The notes under the pieces are model-generated. The model had not been told where the DNA came from and made no database searches. It saw only the letters and a list, made by a program, of their open reading frames with translations. DNA of 64,000 nucleotides. Origin: Physella acuta (lineage: Eukaryota; Mollusca; Gastropoda; Physidae). Of the stretch, positions 58,965 to 64,000 are shown piece after piece (position 1 is the stretch's first letter; each line of letters begins with the position of its first letter). The DNA is taken from contig NW_026731830.1 in assembly GCF_028476545.1 (NCBI RefSeq), forward strand, positions 113,501-177,500. Direction: 5' to 3'. A program made the translations under genes and the position numbers.

Positions 58965-59623
58965 AAAATATTATAAATCTAGAAGTTAAGAGCTAAAATA
59001 CAAAATGCGGTGTTAACGAAGTGTAATGTGACTGTTATTTATAGGCATATAATGTGTAGCATCTTAAAGGTTCGTGTATAAGCTAGACGATACATATTTT
59101 ATGCGTCAACGAGTATAATTACAAAAAATATCATTATTAATAATAAATACATATTTTGCAAAGTAAACTGATACTATTTTATTTTTGTTTGTGATGTCTG
59201 CATGTTTTCAGGTTTAGATTAATTTAAGGAATGTACTTGTAAGTTGTTTCCCTTGTTAAAATATTTTATGAAAATGATAGTTCGAGGTCATTTAATATGT
59301 GTTTAGCAGTTGCGAAACATAGTTTTGAACAGAAATAAAACCTTATTTTTTATTACGTACTTGTTTTGTGTAACATTTTTGTCCCAAAAATCAACTTTTA
59401 TGCTCGCGTGCGGAATGGGTGTAGAGGGGGTGGGTTAGGTTCGGGTCATTGTGGATGTCCACATGTTGAATTTTTTTATCAACAAAAAAAGAATTACATT
59501 TTAAAAAAAAACATTAAAAAAACACTGCACGTAAAATGTAGCTTACACAATAATAAATCGACAGTTTTCGTGTTGAATACATGCCTCAGGAATGTAACTG
59601 TATATCAAACCACTAAAATAAAA

Positions 59624-59911
59624 CGAAGTGACTACTCGGAAGAAGATTGTTCTCCCCAACGTCTCCACTTAGTCGGTAAAAGATAGCTCTGCGCATGCGC
59701 AGTGACCTAGGGTTAGGGCTAGAATGAGGATTAGAGATAGGATTAGGGTTATGGATAGGATTAGGGCTAGGGTTAGGGATAGGGTTGTGTTAGGGTTCTG
59801 CGGTTGTAAACACACGCATGCGCATGCGCAGTACCATTGAAAACAACGCCGCGATGGCAAGTCGTAGTTTCTCTCCATTGCGCATGCGCATCTTATTCCG
59901 GCTAGCATCGG
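59624..59911. repeat. Insert with degenerate TTAGGG array
   Basis: Absent from the counterpart at about 14,925-14,935. The core 59,707-59,798 has roughly 14 six-base units around ttaggg/gttagg. Flanks ccactaaaataaaa and ccacaataaaaa look like an imperfect direct repeat. The minus-strand frame of Leu/Thr/Ile repeats is the array's translation. Confidence 0.65.
59690..59890. promoter_or_regulatory. Three NRF1-like palindromes
   Basis: tgcgcatgcgca at 59,690-59,701, gcgcatgcgca within 59,815-59,831, and tgcgcatgcgca at 59,879-59,890. This is the core consensus of the NRF1 transcription factor in animals. No gene start is seen nearby, so activity is only a possibility. Confidence 0.35.
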
Positions 59912-60070
59912 CCACAATAAAAACCGGAGATTTTTTTTTTTCAATCGGGATGGGAGTGGGGGAGGGGCAGTGACCGCGGCAATTATCTAAAACATTTCAC
60001 GATATTTCATTTAAACATTTTTTTAAACATTTCAAACAATTAAAGCATACGTTTGAAATACAAAGAAAAT

Positions 60071-60569
60071 ACAAACTTATACATAACATCTCCTTTTTTA
60101 AATAAAAATACAATATGCACATTATAATTTTAGCTAGAATTAAAAAAAAAATATTATAATATTAATAGCAATGCTATAACTGAGTACTTAGTTTAAAAGG
60201 GAGAATTTTTTTTAAAGAAAAATCTTTTATGTCTACTGCACATATTATAACTGATCTCTGATAAATGTTTTAATTCTATTTAAAGTTGTTTTTCTCTACA
60301 TTATGATATTTGATATGAATTTTGAAAATGAAATAATAACACTATTAATATTTGTGCAAGGAGCTGGAGAGCCGCATCTTGACGGCAAGGGAGCCGCATG
60401 CGGCCAGCGAGCTGCAGATTGCCGACTCCTGGTTGAGTCCAATGATACAAAGTTAATTAAAAATAGTTTTATCCAAAAATGTATATATATATATATATTT
60501 TGGGTAATACTGACTAGCCTGCAGCATTTTTAAAATGAAAGATTGTTCTTTAAAAAAAAATTCTCCCTT
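60071..60569. repeat. MITE remnant and AT-rich flank
   Basis: 60,235-60,430 matches the 16,290-16,487 end of the CAGGGGTCGGCAAC-family MITE (gagccgcatcttgacggca, ttgccgactcctg). TA run at 60,481-60,499. Empty piggyBac-type TTAA site at about 60,553. Confidence 0.5.
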
Positions 60570-60829
60570 TTAAATTAAGTACTCAGTTATAGCATTGCTA
60601 TTAATATTATAATAATTTTTTTTTTAAATACTAGCTAAAATTATAATGTGCACGTCTTCTTCGGCTGGTCTAATTGTATAGTTCAAAGTTATTGCATAAC
60701 AGAAATGAAAAGTATGGTATTTAGACACATATCAACACAACACAATCAACATAATCAATTGTAAAAAATAAAAACAAAGTTCTTGGTAAAAATATTTAAT
60801 ATTGTTTATTTATCAGAATTAGACAACAG
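60570..60829. repeat. Module A, partial copy 3
   Basis: Matches 16,995-17,070 and 17,430-17,600; about 500 bp of the module are missing on each side. Confidence 0.55.
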
Positions 60830-61140
60830 ATGTTGCGACGTCACATTTTTGCTTTATAAAAAAGGAATGTTAGAAAACGAATTTTAGACGTTATTTCGCG
60901 TTTTAGATAACTGTTTTAATAAATTGTAATAGTTTAGACAAGATTTTGGAAAAATATCGATGTTTAAAACAAAATTCAACTGCAATTTTGAGGGGGGGGG
61001 GGGTTGTAGGTTGAGGTGTGACGTCATTTTAGGGGGGGGGGGGTCTGGTTTTTGTGACGACGTGTGACGGAGGGGAGGGGGGGGGGGTAATAATCGTCAA
61101 AAAAGCGTGGCGCCATTTATGGATGACCCCTTTATTGTGA
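60830..61140. mobile_element. G-run element with gacgtca motifs
   Basis: Carries gacgtcac near 60,838, gtgacgtcat near 61,018, G runs at 60,991, 61,032 and 61,070, then aaaaagcgtggcgccattta and tggatgaccccttt. I associate this end with a small repeat common in invertebrate genomes; superfamily not assigned, and no duplication found. Confidence 0.4.
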
Positions 61141-61262
61141 TGGAAGCATGGTCGAGTCGGCAAAAGCTCATGGTTGATAAATTCGAAAAAAAGTCTCGAG
61201 TTCAAACCCTTTGGCAGATAAGGCTCGATCCCTCCCAACTCTAAAAATTAAGAACGAAGACG
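61141..61262 (+). mobile_element. tRNA-like head, possible second SINE
   Basis: ggtcgagtcggcaaaagctc resembles the A-box region and gagttcaaaccc the B box of a long-variable-arm (Ser/Leu type) tRNA. No body or duplication recognised. Confidence 0.3.
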
Positions 61263-61264
61263 AA

Positions 61265-61765
61265 GAAGATATACAAATTGAAACCATACGCTAAATAATG
61301 ACCAGGGGTATGTGCAGAACATATTTGCACGTGAGTGATTTACTGGTTATATCAGTTTGTGATGTTCGTGTGTAAGTAGGTGTTTTGGACTTCATTTTAC
61401 GCTTGCACTAATGCTGTGTTTCTCTGAAGAACACTTCGTGTTCGATTAAGTCTCTGATGTTTGCAACTAGCTTCATGCCGACGAAGGAACTCCATATCTT
61501 TTTTGGTGTCTTCCGAATGACTCGTCTCAAAACGATGTTAAAGTTTTAAAGGTTTCATAGACTCATGACTGAGTAAAACGTTGCACAGAAGCCATTGTTT
61601 TTCTCTATTTCATTTCATGTGATGTTTGGAAAGCCGAATTTCAGATATTCTTCTAAATATTTTTTATTACTAGGGATTAGTCTACCATTTCGCGACTTCA
61701 CCCCCTGCCCCCATAAGGGAATCTTCGCGCGAGGGGTCGGATCCCCAGTTTTAGAACCAATGTTT
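61265..61765 (-). pseudogene. Module B piece joined to a hAT N-terminal fragment
   Basis: 61,265-61,390 matches the start of the module B array; from 61,391 the minus strand has the BED-finger region (HFETSHSE-type stretch near 61,535) and the hAT terminus near 61,735-61,765 (cgcgaggggtcggatccccag). Modules C and D are absent. Confidence 0.6.
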
Positions 61766-62377
61766 TAAACAATTTAATTATTTTCAGAAAAAATTAAACA
61801 AAAATGTAAGGAATAATACAATACATTTAAATTCACCTCCATCGAGTGTTCAAAATTTTGATTATAGAAAAATCAAAGCTATTTATTTAACGTGTCTCTA
61901 ATATAAACTAGAATTTTAAGTAAACTACGTGTTTTAAATATTTTATGAATAAGTTAAAACTGTTTAATTTATTAACATACCATATTCAATTTTATAATAC
62001 GTTTGTTAATATCATATTTAAATACTAAATTTTGCGAGTTTATTTTTTATAATACAGTTTTTGTTATTTAACTCCCTTGATCAAGCATTTCTAATGTAAC
62101 ATTAACATGGGAGTTAATTAAGTGTAACATAAGTTTGGTAATTTATAAAACAGCAACACAGGGTCAATTTTATAATGTACATTTAATACACTTACTAACT
62201 AAGGCCCAGTGGTGGAACTACATTGAATCTGGAACCCTAAAACAATTTTAAAACTCTAAAAACACATTTAAATTATTATAAAGGAGCCTAAAAAGCTATT
62301 TAAATAATTTCAATCGTACATTTCTTATTTAAAGAAATAAAGTTATTAAAATGGGTTATTTACTAATCTAATACTAG

Positions 62378-62448
<71 letters not shown>

Positions 62449-63235
62449 TAGAACAATATTTTATTTTTTTTACTCAATGTTTTAGTGTTTTAATGAATGT
62501 GTCATTAGTAAATATAGTGGGGGTTGGTGGGGGGGAGGGGGGGGGGGGAGGGGTAATCGTAGAGTTTTGTCGATTCGGTTTTGTCGTACATGTCGAAACT
62601 GAAAGTGTATTGTCCGTCGGTTTTTCGTTGATTTCCCAGCGTGCTAACATCAAATTCAGTTGAGCTAAAAAAATAATCACGTGCCAACCCTTCCGTAATT
62701 GCGTAATAGAATGGACTTTTTGCTAATCAACTGCCTATTTACGTGGCCCTTATGTTTTGGTAGAAATATGCTATAGATATTGACTTGCATCTTAATGTGG
62801 TAGAAAGGATTTAGATAGTCATCCTTAGACAGGTCTACGGTGATTATAGTTCCTAAAGGGGTTGGGCTATTGGTTTACACTGCAACGCAAAAGTAAACAT
62901 GTATTGTTATAGATCATGCACACATTACTTTATTTATATTATATACATATCACATACAAAGTGTTTATGTTTTTTGTTACTATTAGATTTGAATATTAAA
63001 TGTTGCTAGTTTTTTTGTTTAAAGAATAATTTTAGTTTAAGTTAACTCCCTTGACACCATGTTTGATAAAGTAACATCAACAAGGGAGTTAAGTGTTATA
63101 AAAGTTTGGTAATTTATAAAAGAGCAATACACGGCCATTTTCATATTATACATTAAATACATTTACTAACTAAGGCCCAGTGGTGGAACTAAAATGACAT
63201 TAGAACCCCGAAACAAATATTTTAAACACCTTTTA
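61766..63235. repeat. Modules F and F2, copy 5, with two hairpins
   Basis: Hairpins at about 62,069-62,119 and 63,042-63,090 (ttaactccc and gggagtta). TA array at 62,380-62,446, G runs at 62,518-62,550. Confidence 0.6.
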
Positions 63236-63466
63236 AGTACAATATACTATAAATTATATATCAGGCAGGTATATAACCCCCCTCCCTCCGCATATGTTTT
63301 GATAATATTTTTACAATAAAAATCTTGTCAAAATGAGCAAACTGGTGCGACACAGTTGATTGTGTAAATATCTAGAGGATACCGTTGTTGGGTCACTGTC
63401 AAGATGTTATTGTTGATTGTGTGGCTATCTAGATTTCACTGTTGGTTGTTTGATTATCTAGCTAGA
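63236..63466. repeat. Unassigned, ending in loose 'tatctagnt' repeats
   Basis: Units such as gtgtaaatatctaga, gtgtggctatctaga and tgattatctagc resemble a decayed module L array. Weak. Confidence 0.3.
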
Positions 63467-63469
63467 TCA

Positions 63470-64000
63470 GTGGTTCCCAAACTTTTTCGGGTGGCGACCC
63501 GCTTTTATATACGTAAGTGACCCGTGATCAACAAAGAATTAAAAAGTCGACATTAGTAAGAAAATTCTAGTATACTTTCAATATGAATTATTCTTGACAA
63601 CTGTATTTATACGATGAGTAAAATTACATGCTTTTAACTAGCCTCAACGTTCGCGGTTGAGATTTTGTTACGCCGCAGTTCGTTTTCAAGAGATTTAAGA
63701 TGCTCACAATCCTCTTTCAGATATTTATTTATCTCACAATCAGATCCATCTACCACACTGCAGAGTTTCTCAGTCATGGCATTATGTCCAATATTTTTGT
63801 TCTCACCAGTTCTGCAGTTTTGATAAAAATGCCCCAAGATTATCACGAAAAGAGATAATCTTCGTTAATTTTCCCTAAAGCTTCATATTAAGCTTATGTT
63901 GATGTTCGAATATATCTGCTAGCGCGATACTCTCTCCAACCACTATTTGTCGTTGAAGTATATCAAAAGGTCTTGTTTTCCTTGCACTTCCAAGAACAAC
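63470..64000 (-). pseudogene. hAT transposon 3' part, running off the window
   Basis: Starts with the hAT terminus cagtggttcccaaactttt then gtggcgaccc. Minus-strand frame at 63,634-63,846 reads ILGHFYQNCRTGENKNIGHN, MTEKLCSVVDGSDCEINKYL, matching KLCSVVDESDSEINK of the 46.7 kb copy, with NIxxxNVEA near the end as at 27.8 kb. Upstream transposase lies outside the window. Confidence 0.7.

Larger units (their letters stand above)
58471..60070. repeat. Module K, copy 2
   Basis: Counterpart of 13,700-15,075 with three differences: a shortened TMEM14 pseudogene, a T50 insert and a telomere-like insert. Confidence 0.65.

Noticed and set aside
59707-59798. Chromosome end
   Set aside because: The telomere-like array is short, degenerate and interstitial, with module K sequence continuing on both sides.

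Overview
This is a eukaryotic, AT-rich, non-coding window. No intact protein-coding gene is visible. Most long open frames are artefacts of TA or G/C tracts, or shadows of repeats. The host-gene remnants are animal genes: Elongin B, UBE2D, TMEM14 and a probable MEAF6 start. A tRNA-headed SINE has a body I associate with gastropod molluscs, so a mollusc (perhaps a heterobranch gastropod) is my best guess. That is recall plus inference, not a search result. I recognised no LTR retrovirus-like or Polinton-like element.

The window is a mosaic of repeated modules, which I label A to L. Reading left to right from 5.5 kb the order is: A (5.5-6.65), B minisatellite (6.66-7.01), C (7.08-7.33), D (7.45-8.22), E hAT transposase (8.22-9.86), F (9.86-10.96), G/H/I (10.96-12.0), J LINE remnant (12.0-13.7), K with a TMEM14 pseudogene (13.7-15.08), L 13-bp minisatellite (15.09-15.62), a hAT MITE, then A again at 16.99 kb. 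The same neighbour order returns at 17.0-25.4 kb (A to F) and 54.6-63.2 kb (F to K, then A, B, E, F). Partial or inverted copies lie between. This suggests an old ~11.5-kb repeat later scrambled by insertions, deletions and inversions.

The clearest large structure is an inverted repeat with ~3.06-kb arms (22,481-25,541 and 28,831-33,255). The second arm is longer only because a poly(A)-tailed Elongin B retrocopy (30,771-32,114) landed in it. Other dated insertions, each with an empty paralogous site in the window, are a piggyBac-like element (3,469-5,485, TTAA), a pogo/Tigger-like element (20,253-21,406, TA), a SINE (57,637-57,895, 13-bp duplication) and a hAT MITE inside a UBE2D pseudogene (50,492-50,708, 8-bp duplication).

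Other elements are several hAT MITE families with 8-bp duplications, Helitron-like elements ending in a short hairpin, LINE fragments with endonuclease and linker motifs, a GC-rich CpG-dense island inside a MITE (27.07-27.56 kb), a degenerate TTAGGG-like insert with NRF1-like palindromes (59.6-59.9 kb), and a recurring hairpin motif found about 19 times. The genes do not form a pathway. The window's interest is in the order and mechanics of the insertions.
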